Positions 40,301 through 55,300 of a stretch of DNA of 64,000 nucleotides are shown piece after piece (position 1 is the stretch's first letter; each line of letters starts with the position of its first letter). The position numbers and the translations under genes were made by a program. The stretch covers positions 19,027,518 to 19,091,517 of the forward strand of contig NW_024881313.1 of assembly GCF_018691265.1 (NCBI RefSeq), given 5' to 3'. The notes under the pieces were generated by a model that searched no databases, was not told where the DNA came from, and worked only from the letters and a program-made list of their open reading frames with translations. This DNA is from Tyto alba. Lineage: Eukaryota; Chordata; Aves; Strigiformes; Tytonidae.

Positions 40301-43300
40301 AACACCATATTGTGAAGATTGTAGAGTTTTTAGAAAAGTTTCTTACTCAGATAGAAGAAGTTTCCTGGTAGAGAATTTTCATTTAAGTTGTTGTAAGTCA
40401 AGTCAAGAACCTCTAGGGCTGGTAAAGAGCCAAATCCCCTTGGCAAGGTGTTTAACCTGTTCATGCTGTAGGTAAAGAGGAAAAAAACAGAACGTGACAT
40501 CAGCATTTACTTCATCTAGTAGGAATAACACAGACAGTTTCAGTTCTAAAAAAAAATGTAATCTACACTAAGATTCCCCTTTATTTTGAAAGGGAGTTGA
40601 TGCTACAAGATGCTGAGCAAGCCTTTTGCCACACAGACCTTTTATCTCTCACTCCCACAAATGTGCCCAAAACTTAGGCACTCAAGGGATTCCATCTGTT
40701 ATGTCCATCAACAGCTACACCTGAAATGTAAGGCACAAGGGAGAAAGGTACCAGTGTTATGCTCAGCCAAGTGTCCCATGGAGAAAGCTGGTCCTTGGTA
40801 CGTGACCTACCTTCTAGCTAAACTACAAATTACCCTTTTGCACATCATCTTGACCATCTGCCATTCTGCTGTACCACACAGCTCTTCACCACCGTACCAG
40901 ATACAAAGAAGAATACCTCAACTGCACAGTATTTATGTTAATTGATAATTGCTGCTCAAACCCCTTAAGAGCAGCAAATTTGTGTCACTAGATGACTATT
41001 GATGCACATGGAACAGGAAGTAAATAAAATGTCAGTCCTCTGATTGATGAGGCTTAGTCTAAACACAGCTCGTTCAGTCAGTCTTAGAGGGTTAGGATAG
41101 CAGTTTCCACTGGCACCAGTCAGAACATGGGGAAAGCTAACAGACAAAAGGTTTCTGTGATAACTTGGAGCAGACAAGCTACAGAAGACAGCAACTTTTC
41201 TGTGACCTCAGAGGGCTTGAACAAGGTGACCCAGATAATGTATAGAGCTGCTACAACAAGAGAGGCAAGGAGCTGGAGACCATATTCTTAGAACCTTACT
41301 GTTTGTGTGAGCTACAGCTCTGGCCGTTTATGATATGAACAGAAAAGAGCTACCAGCTTATTATTCATGCTGTCCCTATTGCATGTACACCAAACATACA
41401 GCTTGCATGTATGGATCTTGCTTCAGTTGTCACCTGGGCTTGAAAGTAGAACAGAGAAGATGCACATCTTCAGGAAGAGCACATAAACGTAGCTATTTTG
41501 AAGAACTGGATTTTATTCTTATGTGATAATTGGACCTTTCACGTTATCTCTAGATATTCTGAATTTGACTGTCCTCCTGATGCAAAAGTGATAAATAGCA
41601 ATAGCCACCACAACTGAAGTCAAAAGGAGATGTAATGTAAATGCATGAAGAGTGATGTAACACTAAAAACTATGACAACTCAAGTCAAAGTATTGGCAAA
41701 GTTGGGGCACCCAAAAATAATTAAGACTTTTGAGTCTAATCTCTGGGGCCTTCCCTCCCCCATATAACATTTGTCAAACCCCTGCTGTACTATGTGATAA
41801 ATAGTATAAAATACATCTGTAGGACAGTTAGTAAGCTGATCTTCTGAAAGTTGTTTGGACACTGAATTAAACACAAGAGCAGCTGCACCTCCAAGCTAAG
41901 CATGATGACTACAGAACCATGTGAACAAAGGCAGAAGCACATAAAGCATTTCTTTCACAGACTCTCAGGTACTAATCACCTTTCCTCTCCCACTTTTGCA
42001 TAAACCACACCCACCAGAAGAAGAATCTGTAGGGATCAGGTCTTCAGCTAAACTCTAGGTGAAATAATCTCTCCTCATTCCCCATAAGAAGCCCTACCAA
42101 GGACATGCACCTAGTATTACTGTTGTAGGAGTAGCAATTAAAATACAGAAAGGCATTCTCCATTATTGCTACTGCATTCTCGTCACGGCTTTAAAAACTG
42201 TTCTTTGTATCAAATAGTACTAAAGAAAGCAGCTCCTTTTTTGCTAGTAAAAAGAGTAAGTGGCCCTGGCAGCCTTCCCTCCTGTAAGCAGGGAACAGGG
42301 AGAGTGTTCTCCCTATTGACAACAGGCAGACTGGTTACTTATTCTTTGGCATAGAAAAAGAACCAGCTGAAAGTCCCTGCCTAGCACTGTTTGGCCCTGC
42401 AGAAGTTCAAACATTGAGCTTGTGCAACAGAAACAGTGTCACACCTGCCTTGCAATTTTATTTTTTTAAGATTTCAGTGCAGCAGTACATCTTCTCTCTT
42501 TCTGCCTCTCCACATGATCCTTCTGCACCAAAATGCTCTTATTCAAGCTTCCCCTCTCCCCAAGAGGACTGTTTTGATGCCCTGTGTGTACACATGCACT
42601 GCAGACGACAAGAGGGTTTCTGGGCTGTCCCTTGGCAAACTACTAGGGCAGAACAGTTCCCTTTTCGCTGACTCCAAGACCTCTGAAGCAGAGCCCATTT
42701 TGCAGAGCTAAGGCTGGGCTATAAATCCTGTGCCTGGAAGACAGGTAAAGAGATTAAAAAGGAAGAGCACTTGAAGAGATTTTGGGCCACATGACACATG
42801 GTGGCAACTGAGGTGCCTATATGTCTGCTGGTCTTAACCTCCAGTGGACTTTTGCACTACAATTTTTTCCATTAATGAAGACCAGTATTTGAACCACATG
42901 AACACCTGTCACTGCTCTAATCCATGGAAGGAGCCCAACTTCTTCCTCCCTCCATACACTGCAATAGTTCTCTATGCCATTCCAAAAATACGGATTTAAT
43001 CCCCAAGATACACACATTTCTGATCATGAATTAATATTTGCTCTGAAAAGCAATTCCACTTTCAAACGGATACTAAGGCATGCTAAAGATCTAAAATATC
43101 CAAAAAAAAAAGACCAGAGAAGACAGATCATCATGAAAGTATTTAATGGCATTCCAAAAGTACAAGATGCAATTCATTTATCAGCACTTTACAAAAGTAT
43201 CTAAAGCAGGATACACAGAGCCTAGTCCAAATCATCTGGCACTAAAAATAGTAAAAAAATTCTCAGTTTAAGATATTCAGAAGTTTTAATTTATAAAATA

Positions 43301-46300
43301 GAAAGTCTTTCTATGAGAAACCTATAAATCTAAAGCTTTCTCCTCCCAGTGCTTTCGTAAGTAGTTACACTTTAATATGGCCAGTTAGTTTTAAGAAGGT
43401 TCTGTGCTTCACCTTTATTTTCTTAATAATTCAAGAAAGCCTTCTGCAACCATAGTTATTATAAAGCATCATCAACTTGTATACTACGTGAACACTTAAC
43501 AGCAATGCCTGTAGCTCAAATTCAATCAATACCAGCTCTCTGAATTAAATGCACACCACATTTTAAAGATTTGCTGCTTCTTTCACAGGTTTAATAGAAA
43601 TTTAAATTTCTTTAATCCCGAATTTGAGACCTTGGAATTAAGGTCCTGAACTAATATGGAAAAATTAGCATTTAGTTTTGGGGTGGAGTTGTTTTTGCTT
43701 TGGGTTTGTTGGGACTTTGGTTGGTTGGTTGTTTTTGTTTTTTTTTTTTTTTTTTTTGGTTGGGGTTTTTTTTTGTTTTGTGGGGGGTTGTTTTTTGTTT
43801 TATTTTGTTTTTGTTTGTTTGTTTTTTTACAAAGCAGAACAGAAACTAGAGGCTGGCTCTTACACTGCAACCACAGAATCAAAGGACTGTTGCTAGGGGA
43901 GTAAAATTCAATAATTGCTAGGTTTGGCTTCAGGATTAGATGAATGTGAATTGCTGTTGCCCTTAAATGGTTATCAGTATACCCAGACTAAGTGCTTGAT
44001 CACTTTTAAGTATCTGATTATCCAGGACACTAGGTAAACACTCCAAAGCCACAACTGCACAAACACTTTCAAAAATAAACTTTAGTAACAAAAAATAAGA
44101 AGTTCCAGGTTCAGTTGCAACATTTGACAGTATCTCTGTTACAGCAAATTTTTGCATTAAGATACGCACCCAAGATTCAGGTGTTTGAGCTTCTGAAGGC
44201 TGCTAATCTGTGTAGGCAGCTCCTCAATCTGGTTGTTGAAAAAGTTGAGCACTTCTATGTTTCTCAGGTCTGCGATGTTTGCTGGTACAGCTGTAGGAAA
44301 GTTTTCACAGTGAGCGACTACAACTAGAGTAAGCTACCTATACTACAGATGCTCTACTAGCATGTCTTTTGCTCTGTACAGCAGCTGACAGTAGAAACAG
44401 CATCTCATAGCTATTGCAATAAAAGCAAAGTTTATGTCAAAAAAGGCTCCTATTTGGACTCTGTCCTCAACACTGAGAGCTGTCACTTCAGACTCTTCAG
44501 AAAATTACTACCAGTACTGTAGGATGTCTTGACTAACAAAGACCACTACAGAGAGAGACAAAGACAACAAATGCTCATAGACTAACAGAGAGAAGCAGGA
44601 TATCCTCTGAGTTTGTGTAGCATACACAGGTCTCAAAGTAGCAAAGCCTAAGAGACTTCAATACTTTAATTATTTGAGTTGAAAAAAAAAAATTAATAGG
44701 TAGTTATACCAACAACAGTTTTATTAAGGGTCTTTAACAGCAAACATGAAATAAAAATTCCTTTTCAGCAATGGGCTATTCTGCTTACTGCCTAAATAAT
44801 CTAGTATCCAAGTTTTTGTCCATTTAAGATATAGCAAAACTTACAAAAATAAAGTTCAACCGTAAAAGATAAACCGTTCACCCAAGTTCATTTTCACTTA
44901 CCTCCCATGAGAGAATAACTACTGATCAATACACTTCCATGGCTACATTATATTACCAACAAATCAGTATCTGATTATTATCCAGACACATGAAAAATAA
45001 GGTAGAAGCACAATATGAATATGCCAGTACAGATGAGGTTAAAAAGCTATTCAGATTTGCATCTTTCCCCCCTTAAGCTTAGTGAGATTTAAGCAGACTG
45101 CTGAAGTTTACATAAAAGGAGGTTGGCAAATCACCTGCACTGAAGCTTGCACCTGTGTTCAATATTCACCTCGGTACAGTCTCAACTTTAACTACATCAG
45201 GAACCCATAGAGTGCACATCTAAATAATTAGAAGTTTTTATGAGCCCATGATTTTCTTTTATTTGTTGGCATGAGGCAATCTCAGTCTTAAAATGGAGTC
45301 AATAATGTTTACAAAGCAGAACATTATAGTATGTCACATTTACTAGATTATAAGTCTAATTACATTGTGAACAATAACAGGATCCCTAACAAACACTCTA
45401 ATTACACTACATAAATATTACTGTTGAGGGTCATATTCATTGCAGGAGATTCTTAGCAGACCTTTTTTATAAAGTCACTAAGGCAAATTTGAACATTTAA
45501 AAGACCTCCCTTTGCAGTATTTTCCAACTGATCCATGCGTATCTGTCACTCAATGACAGCAAGAATTATGTGTCTTCAGAAAGTAAAGGGTAATGTACTA
45601 CTACTGTTGTTTTAAATTATTCCCTAACAGAAGTTAACTGAGGATTTTAATTGACATAATTCAGCTGTTTCCAGCCTCAATATTTCACCAGAACTGTAAT
45701 TACCAGTATTAAAATGTTTTCCTTTCAGAAATTAGACTTTATAATTTGACTTTGATGAGATGCAATGGACTGGCAAACCATGTTTCTGCTCTTCTTAAAC
45801 ATATACATTTGTGCAAGACTCAGAATCAGAAGTACTAGCAAATACAGGTTTTAGCTTAGTCAAAGCCTAAACAATAGAGAGACCAAATACAATTCTTCTG
45901 AAGTTACACTGTAGATGTAATAAATAAAAAATTGGTATGAAGGTTTTGGCCTTTTTGGCACTGTAAGGGATTACACTCTCCCTGAAAAAAACAGTGCAAT
46001 TTGACATCACACATTATGTTAAATATAATGCAGAGCTCTGTTGTGAGAACACCAAAACAAGAGCGACGTTCAGGAGGCCAGACTTCCCAAACACACAGTC
46101 GGCTTGGCTGCCTATGTGTCAATTCAGTGTTTCAATTATTCAGGTTAAACACCATCACAAGATGATAAAGAAATTAAGAAGCTGTTATTCAAGACACTGA
46201 AATTTCTCAAAGCCAACTAAAGTACATCTTACACACGAACAAGCCCATGAAACTTTTTTGATTTTACTGTGAGGCCAGACTACAGAAGCTGTCAGGTTAC

Positions 46301-49300
46301 AGAGACAATTTGTTAGTGCTACCCTCATGTGAGCAAAGCCAACAATACCGTGTTGAATCTGTGTTGGTTAACAGACACCTTATGTTTAGTCAGTCCTATT
46401 CACAGTGAATTTAGTTACCTAATGACCTCTTGCATCATGGAGTAGGAGCAAAGCTGTTCTGCATTTGTGTACAGACCACAAGGTGAGGTAAGCATCCTCC
46501 AAGCTGCCTTACAGAGCCAAACAGTAAGTGACACCAAAGCACAAAGCCGGACCCAGATACTGAGCTACCTTGAGCTAGTCACACTGATTTAGTGGATGTG
46601 TCCTTTCAAATACCTGTCCAAACCAGCCTGTTCCCACCCTTAGGAATAAATGAATTGTTAAGTTTGTATCTCACTTCTAACTTAAGCTAGGAGACTGTGA
46701 AGAGAGTAAACATAATTTCAAGGAAGAAGGTGGACAGTCATCTTAAAAACAAAAAAACAAAACAAAAAAAATCCATGAAATTACCCGGAAAAAGATGACA
46801 CCTAGACATCAAGACAGGAAGAAAATGGCTTCCAGGCATTTGTTCATGAAGATTACACTTGCACTGAAGATGACAGCAAAGAGAACCCTAGTTTCTGTGG
46901 GTTACTACACAGCTGAAGCGTCTCAAGTTCTCCCTGCTCATCCCACTTGCAGACACAGGGCAAAATCTCAACCTCCATTGGCTAGTTTATCAGAGGTTTT
47001 TAATTTGGTTTTCTTTTGTCAGAGCACATTTACTTTGTGTGAGTAAGTGTCCCCAGTGAACAATAGGAGCTGTGTCCTTGCACACTGTCTGCTAAGTTTC
47101 TGATATATCTGTATAATTCCCATATACTGTATTTCATGTTGTGAATCACACTTAGGATACTTTATATCATTATTTTCCTTAAACCATACTAAAAGCTGCA
47201 GGGGTAAGCAGGCTGAGATGAAAAAAAAAAAAGGCTAAAAATTTATCAAAAGATTTGGATGAAATACTTTGTGCCTCACCCTGTTAGATCAAAATAAAAG
47301 GCCCCAATCCACAATTGTGGTTTTTGGTTTGGATGGAAGGGCTGGAAGTATTTCATGAGAAAGAAAAACAGAAGAGTAGGTCAAGACCAGACTTGGGGTA
47401 CAAGAGAGGACTTCTTCCTGTAACAGCTTATTTTCTGGTTCAACAGTTCAGATTCATTTGTAATATGAATAAAAGCTCTCTTGGATTCAAAGAAAAACAG
47501 AAGACTGAAATTAACTCCTATACTCATCTTGTAGCTAAACTGCACAATCTAAAGATCAGCAGTGGTCAGGCAAGGTTGACTAGGCATCCCATGTTCTCTG
47601 TTCTAAACTTTACATAACTAAATGCATCTTGACTACCATCCCGCTGTTATGTTGCAGAATTCTTCGCAGATATATATCAGACTGCCAAATACCAAGAAAT
47701 TCATGTTCTGGCAATACCGAATTCCACTCGAGTCACCTTCTCATGATGAGCTGTGAGAATGAACTGTCAGCATCCTGGTTCCATTCACCCACATATTTAC
47801 AGTACGATCCACAGTGTCTTAACAACTCTTCTACGACCATCTGCTGCCCAGTGTCATTAACAACTAAACTCCCCCTCAGCAAATGCTAGTAGAATTTGGC
47901 AGCCCAATGCCTTTGCATTCTTCTGTGAAGCTTCAGTCACATCATGAAGTCCCATTCATATTAAGTCTCACTTCACAAGACCAGGAACAGCTTCCTTCCC
48001 CTTGTTCAATACTGGAAATTGCATATAGTGATTCACTATGACAGTGATAGACTTCACCTTTATTTCAAGAGCTTGGCTGACAGTGAAAGAGAGGGTCTAC
48101 AGGCTGCACACCAAGGAATAAAGGACCTTGTTTGTGCTCCTGGAAATAAGAATTGGCAGCTTCTTATACTTCAAAGCATTTAAATACAAATATGCTCTTT
48201 TTTGCCCTGAAGTTAGTAGCTATTCTTTAAGCACTGAAATATATTCTCATCAGAGCAGCCTTTCATTCAATACAAGTTATTACATTTTATTCCTACATAA
48301 GCAGCAGCTGTTCAAAAGATCTGATACGATTACCAAAACATGCATAAGGAAGATTAAATGCTAGAATTCAATGCCTGTGTAATTCCACATGTAAGTATCC
48401 TGGATCTGGACCTTAGTTCTCTCTCTACATCAAGAACCAGAAGGCAACACTAGACATCTATCTTTACTAGAGGTCTGATGTTACCCTCAGTAGAACAGGT
48501 ACTAGGTTAGATGGACCTTTGATCCGAGACAGCTTTAATGAAGAGCAACATGGTGAGAATATTTAAATCAGTTAAAGCAGCTTGGAGTTAAGTGACTCAG
48601 ATGTAACCCTTTCTCATAAAGCAGGGAGCCAAGTGGCTCTCATACCACTACCTAAGAACTGACATCTAGATCCAGCTCCTTTTGTATACCCAATTTCTGA
48701 CAAAGGAAGAACATAGAAAATGCAAGAGCATTAAAGAAGGTGCATTTTTTCCCATCCTGTTCTACTTTGCCACTCTTTAGTCATTCACCTAATTTTCAAT
48801 ACGATTTCTCTTGTGGTGGCAGGGCCCTTCGTTACATCTGAAAATGCACAAGTTTCAGAAAGTCTGTATTTCTGCAAATGATCTCCAGGATTATTTCTCT
48901 TAAAGCACTAGAAAACAACAGGAATCCTCACAACTTTAAAAGTAAACACTCAGGCTCTATTTGCTTTTCATCTAAACAATGAAATCTAGTCAGGTTTTTT
49001 TTTGTATTCCATAGGGACCAACATTCTGAATACACTCTTAATAAGAGACCCATATTAAAATTTCCTTTACAATTTAAAACTAAAATATAAAACATTTTAG
49101 ACAAGGAAGCTCAGATGAAAAACATAACAATAGTCAATAAACTACACAGTTGGACACATTAAATGATTTAGTAAAAATGTAAGTCTCCATGAGAGGAACA
49201 CAAAGTATGTAAACTGAGTTGAGCACTTCGGTTCCTTTATACATTAACACTGAATGTTCAAAATAAGCATTCTCAAACTGCTGCTTGGAAAACAGTATCT

Positions 49301-52300
49301 GTAATGTCTGCCTATTCATAAAACTGCACGAGTAAGCTTACAATCTCCTAGAGAAATATGAATCAAAGGCTACAGAAAACCTCCCATTGAGTTCAATGGG
49401 TTTTGAATCAGACATCAAGTGAAATAAGAATTTTAATTATTTAAAATATGATTAGTTTCTTTGGTGTTCACATCTTTAGAAACTTTAAGCTGCAGAATCC
49501 CTGTTTTTCAGAATGTTTCTTTAGTTAATGAAGTAATTTTACAGTACCTAGGAACATGATGTTCAGTAGTACTCAGAACCTTTACAGGTTCTAAGGGAAT
49601 ATTTATCCAGAAGAGCTATTAAAATAATGCTACTTGTCAGAGAAGAGATTTATAAGACTATGCCAGTTTCTCATTAAACTGTTCCAGTTAAAAGCTGGTC
49701 AAGAGTCATACAGAGTAAAGAGAACTCAATACAGACCTTAGAGTGCTATCAGCCCACTGTAGATCTCAGGTAAGGTTTTCCTGCCAAGAGCAAGAACCTA
49801 CTACTTAAGCCCGAAGTAAAACCTGTGGGTTATACAATATAATAAACCCAGTTCTGCAGACTGTTGCTAATCCAGTTAGTGTCAACAGGAATTTTTCACG
49901 AGTAAGGATCCCTCAGAGTAAAGGTCATAAAGACATGAAATGTTACTCACATTTCATGGGGGAGGAAGAATTTAGAATACTAAATATATAATGCATTCTG
50001 TGCATCCAATATAACTGTACTTGTAGTGCTGGAGTCATGTTTAGATTACTTTGACAAGGGTTCTGTTATACTGAGAGAGAAGCAATCAGCTTCATCAAAA
50101 TGAAAGAGGAATTAGCAGAGGGAGAACACAACAGTTTTCATTTTAAATATTCATAGGCATGCTGATATCACACTTGGCAGTTAACTGGAGAATCCTAATC
50201 CCAAGTGAAGCATACAGTACTTAATTTACACATTAGGTAGCTCAGGTTTCCCCTTTTGCCCTCTCTCCACCCTCTTCCAAAGATGGATACTAACCTTCCT
50301 CACACTGAAAACATTAAAAACAAACATGTCTCCTTAATCTCCAGCTCTTTCCAGAAACCAGTTCTTTTTTTTGCAATTATCCACAGAAGCACTGCAGTTA
50401 TTAAAACGTTCTTATGAACATGTTTAAATTATACTATAGCTCACTGATGTGCTACTGTGCTAACAAAGTAATTTATCAATAAACAATTTTAATTTAGAAA
50501 CCAGAGTATAAGAAGTGCTATAAGCACAAGAAAGGCTGAGAAGGGACCAGGAATCAAGTGACATCTAGTGAAGACAAAAGGACAAATCTGTTGTCCTCTG
50601 AGAAGAAAGCTTAATACGTACTTCAGAGTTTGGAAAGAAATACTAGAGATCAAGGGCTGAGGTTAGGAAGTGATTACTAGGTTGAAAATAAATCACCTAA
50701 CAGCATAGAACTGAAACTACACCAAAATAGCTCACAAAAATCTGATGTTGCCTTTTCTACAGCAGTAAGGAACAGTACTATTCAGGTGAGCATGGGCATA
50801 AGAATGTGGATATAAACATAGCCCTTTATTTCTACAAATAATTTTGAAGGAAACAGTATTAGCCAAGCTTTTTGAATTAGTGTGACATGCAAGTGCTGCA
50901 GTGGACTACAGCATCTTCAGCTTCAATAATTGTTTTCTGAGGAGTACACTTTTCAGTCAAGATGCTTTGCTGTCTTACTTTTATGTCAGGAGAAATAAAA
51001 CCACATGTAGTGCACCATGCAAAAAGTTGAACACAGGCTACATCCCCTTGTTAGAGGTCAGATCATCTGCATATGTTGATACTTCATCAGCAGGGAATGG
51101 TTACGAAAAATAACTTCTGCAGCACTAAATAAATTTAGCTGATAGTGTTAAATTGATATTTATTATTAAGCTTCCACCAAATGCAATTGCAAAGGGTCTC
51201 ACTAAATCTCAGTGAGTCTCTTTCAGGTTTTTAAGTTGTTTAAGCATGATCTTTTCAGTTCTACACTACTGCACAGTAGCTGGCTTTAGTTAATTCAAAC
51301 CAGCTGAAGTTCAGCATATTCACCTTCCCCTCCCTCAGTATTCTCTTTACTTCAGTCTATTTAAGATACTTTCTACAGTTTACAAGAGGGACTAACCAAA
51401 GATGCCCTGAGCACCAGGTCTTGAACAGATACTATAGGTTCCCCTTCCTGGGTCAAGGTCACTTCAGCCTCTCACTCAGGAATACCAATCTACTCATGTG
51501 TGTAGCAGTGCTTGTTTACAAAATCCTGCTTTCAGTGTATAATTTCACTTTATTGGACAGTATTAGCAGTTTACACTTTTTCTACCACTTAAGTGTTTTG
51601 AAGAACTCCCACAGGACTATTTTTCACTGCTACTTGGATCAACTGACTCTTCCCACCATTCAGCACCACAGACTGCCATGCTGACACTGGTTACCAGAGA
51701 CACCAGCCTGTCCTCTAAACACACACAGAGGAAGAGGCTGCAGTAGAAAAGCTCACTGCTCAAAAGCAAAGTCAGCACATGTGTTTACACCATGTTCTTA
51801 TTCCAGCCCTCAGAGATAGGAATGAATTAAACTCCCTCCTACTTTTGGCTTCCTATACCCAGTACTTAAAGCCACTTTGAGTCTGCATTGTACACAGTCC
51901 TCCGTGTGCCTCTACATTAGCTGATCATATATTTAATTTCCAGCTACAGCAGAAATTCCTCCTAGACAAAAGAAACCGTGTTACCACCAATTGTCCATCC
52001 TCAGATAAAGATCAGGAGACTATTTCAGAAAAGGTCATTTATATGAGGCTTCCACAAAAATTTATAGCTATTTTAAGCCACTGGGAGATAAGTGAAGACA
52101 CAAGAAATCTGTATTAAAACATGTCAGAAAACATGGAGACTTACAAAAAGAGTTAATATGTTTGCAGATGCCTTTTAATAAGAGAACAACAGCTTCTGAA
52201 AAACTAATGTTAAAGACAAGTGATTTGTATCTAGTGCTATATTTAATACATACGCTTACTTTTGATGCAAAACTGACTTTGTTGCCATACAGCACACACT

Positions 52301-55300
52301 TTGCCAATTTAATTTATGCATAAATTGGGGTAGTTTCAGCACATGGTCTGTATACTGTAATCACAAAACTCACAAATGATTCTGCTTCATTCTCCCAAAG
52401 CTTCCTAAAACCAAAATTTCTATCATTTAAAGCTAAAATGCTCTACCATCTGTATTTTCTCAGAACTAATGGTTTGGGGTTTTTTTCAGTGAGAAAAGAA
52501 AAAAGCTAACAAGGTATTTAATCTAAACATTTGTGCAGAACTCAGATGTCACAAATTTAGTAAGGGATCTCCTTTTTCCTTCCTTCTCATGTCTCCCTGT
52601 GCACTGCATTCATAGATATTCCCTTTAGAGATCCCTGCACCAGAAATAGGAAGTAAAAGCAAAACAAAACATGTAACGAAAATTAAAGACTTAAAGGTAA
52701 AGCACCACTCCTAAGCACAGTTGAGAGGCCACTGTCAAGTTCTCTGCTTTGGACACAACCCTACTTCCACTACACATATCGCTTACTTATACCATTTTGG
52801 GGTATAGCATGTTAGTACAACAGTGTGGAATGACTTACCAGAAGGAAGCAGAAGCAGAAGTAGAGGAGAATACTGGAAGCAACAAAGTAAAGAGTACATG
52901 GGCATCTAGTTCCCCTTCAGAAGTCAGCAAATTTGCTATATAAATAACCTGATACCAGGCAAAATGCAAAGTGTCAGACAATACCAGTGGGAGACACCAT
53001 AAGACATTTCAGCAGTCTGGAGAAGACAATGCGGCTAGACTGAGAAGGAATTCAGGACAGACAGATGCAGTGCTGCTAACTGTCTTTGGACTACCTCCAA
53101 TACATCTAGGTATATACTACAGCCAGAAAGGTGACTTATAAAGGAGATGCTTTAATATAAAAATGCCACCAAGGGATTTTAGCAGCATGTTAAATAAGAT
53201 GGACACAGTCGAGAGGGTTAGCAGCAATGAAGGGACAAGCTTCCATGCTGGTCATGCACAGACAGCAAGAAAATTTAGGAGACGGTAGAGCAAAGAAGCA
53301 GTAAGATGTGTAAGCAGAAAAAAAGGAGAAAAGTTTTGAACTGCTCTGTTGGGAGAAGGAAAAACGCACAAGGATGATCAAAGGTAACCATGTGGCTGTC
53401 AAAGGAACATGATCAATGAGGCATAGCTATTCCAACAGGACCAAAAAGTAAACTCGGAAACAAAATTCAGGAAGTTGGAACCAGAAACAAAAAACTCATG
53501 GATTACCTCACAAAAAGTAAAGGACTAAAGATAAATAAAGGATTACACTTGCAAGAAAGATCAAGGAAGAAGCACTGGAAAGAACAGAGGATAATATAGG
53601 ACAGCAGCTCAGAGGAAGAGAAGGACAGAGAATTTGACATCAGGTAATACAGGGGAGGATTGAGGAAAAAAAAAAATAGTTGTTCCCAATCTCTCATCAT
53701 TCGGACATTTGATAATATTGAGCCAGGAATCAGAGCATGAGGGCAAAAGGCCAGAAAAAGCATCAAGAGCTGTGAATAACAGACAACTTTTGAGAACACT
53801 TAAAGGCAGCACAAGAGCATGGTGAAGCTGGTGAGCACAGGATCACCTGAGGTTAAGGAGACCGAGAACAGCAAAAACTAAGCCACCGTCCCCCAGCACC
53901 TACTAAGCAGGCTGAATCGCTACCAGGAGCATCAGCTTCTTCCCACAAAAGAAACTGCTAAAGATATTTAAACAGTGACCTCTAATGGACAAATCATATA
54001 ATAACCGGTATTTCCACTGACAGTCAAAACACAGACTCCAGATATGACTAGATGACACAAAAGCTAGAATCTCTGAATAGATTCTCCAAATAATTACAAC
54101 ATCAATTAATCATCTCAAGCAGGTAAGTCAAATAACTGTTACAGTAGTTACAAGTAATCAAAAACTTACAGCATATCCCCAAAATAAGTGAAAATAAAAC
54201 ACGTCAAGTTGGCAGCATAATAGTTGCACATGTACATGTACTGATGACCAGCACTCATACCTGTTGTCAATGCTGAAGTAACCTTTAACATCCCAGCCTG
54301 CTTTCCAGCTATGTCTTCCCCTCTGTGCATTCCTGGGTTGGACTACAATTAACCCGAGCTTCTGAAAGCTCTTCAAGCCCACTTCCTATTCACGTAGCAC
54401 AGGGATTTAATTGTCAAACTTCATCAGCACACCAAGTAAGGATATTAAGCAAGACTATACTAGGATGTGAAATTTTGTATACGCTTTAAGTAGCTGGAGA
54501 ATACCTTGAGTTAGCCTAGTTATCTAAAGTTTAGAAGTTTCAGAACCGCTTCATACTTAATGGCAAAATAATTCACAAAAGCTGGTCTGCAAGGAAAGAA
54601 AGTCAGATAAGGCATAAACCACAATATATATGCTCAGTTTCTTTTAAAATGCGAGTTTCTCTATTGCTGATTTTACTTCAATTATTGCTCACTTACAAAT
54701 CTAGAGGCATAAGAGGACCAAAAGGTAAAGCCTAATCTACCCTGCTGACTTCAGTACGAGCCTGCAAAGGCACTTTTTTTCCAGTCAAAGGCAGCCATTT
54801 GGTGTTCTAGTACAACCAATTTATAAAAAAAGCTACGCTCTCAAGACAATGTGATACACAAACTTTACTTCCAGCTGGAAAAAAGACCCTCATACTCACC
54901 TATTCTACACTGTCTCCCAGAGCTCCAAATCATTCTGCTTGAAATGACATGAGGTGAATCATAGAGCAGAAGGGACAGCCAAGCTTGGCAATATGCCTTT
55001 CCTCTGCCTGACCTGGGCTGCTCAGACATCCAGTATTCTGCAATTCCCAACCTGTCCCCCAGTACCATTATGAAACCACAAACTGTATCTGAAGAGGTCT
55101 GAAGAAAGTAGGACAAAGTGTGTCAAGAACTTCTATGAAAAATTCCTTAAAAAACTTCAGAAGCCTTATGATAATCCAAACCGTTGGAAACCAAACATGG
55201 CATAACACATGCTGCTGGCACAGCCACCCCAGCATCAACCATGGAGCAGCAATGTAAGAGGAAGCATGCTGGCTGGCTCTGTAAAACATGCAGATCTTCA

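Noticed and set aside
43583..43904. Overlapping frames rich in F, G and L (plus strand) or K, N, P and Q (minus strand)
   Set aside because: These are translations of the T/G-rich simple repeat.
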